From contig NC_044925.1 of NCBI RefSeq assembly GCF_003576645.1, forward strand, positions 4,858,139 through 4,922,138: DNA of 64,000 bases, given 5' to 3'. Of this stretch, positions 63,301 through 64,000 are shown piece after piece. Both the position numbers and the translations under genes were made by a program. The stretch comes from Ipomoea triloba (taxonomy: Eukaryota; Streptophyta; Magnoliopsida; Solanales; Convolvulaceae). Under the pieces are notes generated by a model. It was given only the letters and a program-made list of their open reading frames with translations. It had not been told where the DNA came from and ran no database searches. Within the stretch, counting starts at the first letter, position 1; the number at the start of each line of letters is the position of its first letter.

Positions 63301-64000
63301 CACACACACACAACAAAAAGGGGTTTTGAAAATCTAAGATCTAAACCTAACGAAAGAAGGAAAGATCCAAGTCGTCTGTAACACACACTTTTCTTAAAAT
63401 CAATTCGTTACCTCCAAAGGCTGTTAGGAGCATTGTAGCATCAGTCTTCCAGGATAAAATGGATCATGACCTTAAGTTTGAGCATTCAAACAAAAGGTCT
63501 GGTGAACTAGAACAACAGGCGAGCACTCCGTACAATTTACTGAAGTGTTTGACATAATTTTTTTTAAGAAAACAATTTCTAGAGAGGAAGGAGAAAGCAA
63601 AGATTTTGAGAGGTCAAAATAAACAACTCAACAATTCTGCCCAACACCAAGGTTTTTATAGAAGATGAGGGAATTAATAGCATTAATCAATAGCACTAAT
63701 CATATGAATTAAATCAGATTTAATTTGTAACACCCATAAAAACAACTTTAATATAGAATTCGACATGGCTGTTACGACTATTAATTCTATGAAATTATAA
63801 TTCAGATTTGTAACCCCCATAACAACAACTTTAATATGGAATTCAACGTGGTTGTTACGACTGTTGATTCTCTGAAATTAATTCATAATTAATTCCTACA
63901 GACCAAAATTAACGTTGTCTAGAACGGTACTCTGAAGAGTACTTCCAGCAATACCCACAAACAGTTGGCGGAAGGTTATATACAAGCAAGGTTACAGTAG
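63301..64000. other. unassigned sequence at window end
   Basis: It contains a direct duplication (63724-63800 and 63810-63885; unit TTTGTAACACCCATAAAAAC then GAATTCGACATGG). No OSC exon is recognised. Confidence 0.5.

Overview
The window is repeat-rich, AT-rich plant nuclear DNA, almost certainly from a eudicot. It has many-exon genes with long introns, copia, CACTA, hAT, Mutator-like, Harbinger and Helitron remnants, tRNA-derived SINEs and dozens of (TA)n tracts. The species cannot be read from the sequence; an asterid is only a guess. N-runs (10149-10196, 23591-23609) and single Ns (9243, 55546) show it is a draft assembly.

The real genes are a same-strand (+) tandem array of oxidosqualene cyclases (OSCs, the triterpene/sterol-forming enzymes). 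Gene A (1047-5261) is the 3' part of an OSC, exons 8-15, whose 5' half lies before the window. A broken copy of exons 13-15 follows at 11254-11934. Gene B (33025-40865) is complete: 15 exons, 769 codons, no stop or frameshift. Gene C (56467-62329) shows exons 1-4 and runs off the window or is truncated. Three broken exon-1 copies (30183-31590, 48304-50355, 52523-52836) lie upstream of genes B and C. All three carry the same small Mutator-like element at the same place, so they descend from one damaged copy. The segments upstream of B (about 27.7-33.0 kb) and of C (about 45.5-52.4 kb) are diverged duplicates that differ by several transposon insertions with clear empty sites.

The most interesting signal is in the enzymes. 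A and B keep the OSC framework: QW repeats, the MWCYCR motif in B, the catalytic Asp, and the equivalents of Phe474 and Phe728. Both nevertheless replace the two cysteines that normally hydrogen-bond the catalytic Asp: DCTAE has become DGTAE, and the Cys of the later VECT motif is Pro. Gene A also has Leu for a conserved active-site Phe, and gene B has a 42-bp in-frame tandem duplication in exon 12. Both appear to use a GC-AG intron 9. This is either a divergent, possibly neofunctionalised OSC subfamily or a decaying one. No cytochrome P450, acyltransferase or glycosyltransferase partner is visible.

The rest is mobile DNA. A distinctive group of about a dozen elements sits in (TA)n tracts, has GC-rich inverted ends, and contains arrays of either a CACCACTCAATGTT-like or an AAGGTGCGTGATT-like motif. 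They resemble the Micron elements of rice. One lies next to a duplicated piece of exon 13 and shares a breakpoint with the 11.25-kb OSC fragment, so these elements may have helped shuffle the array.
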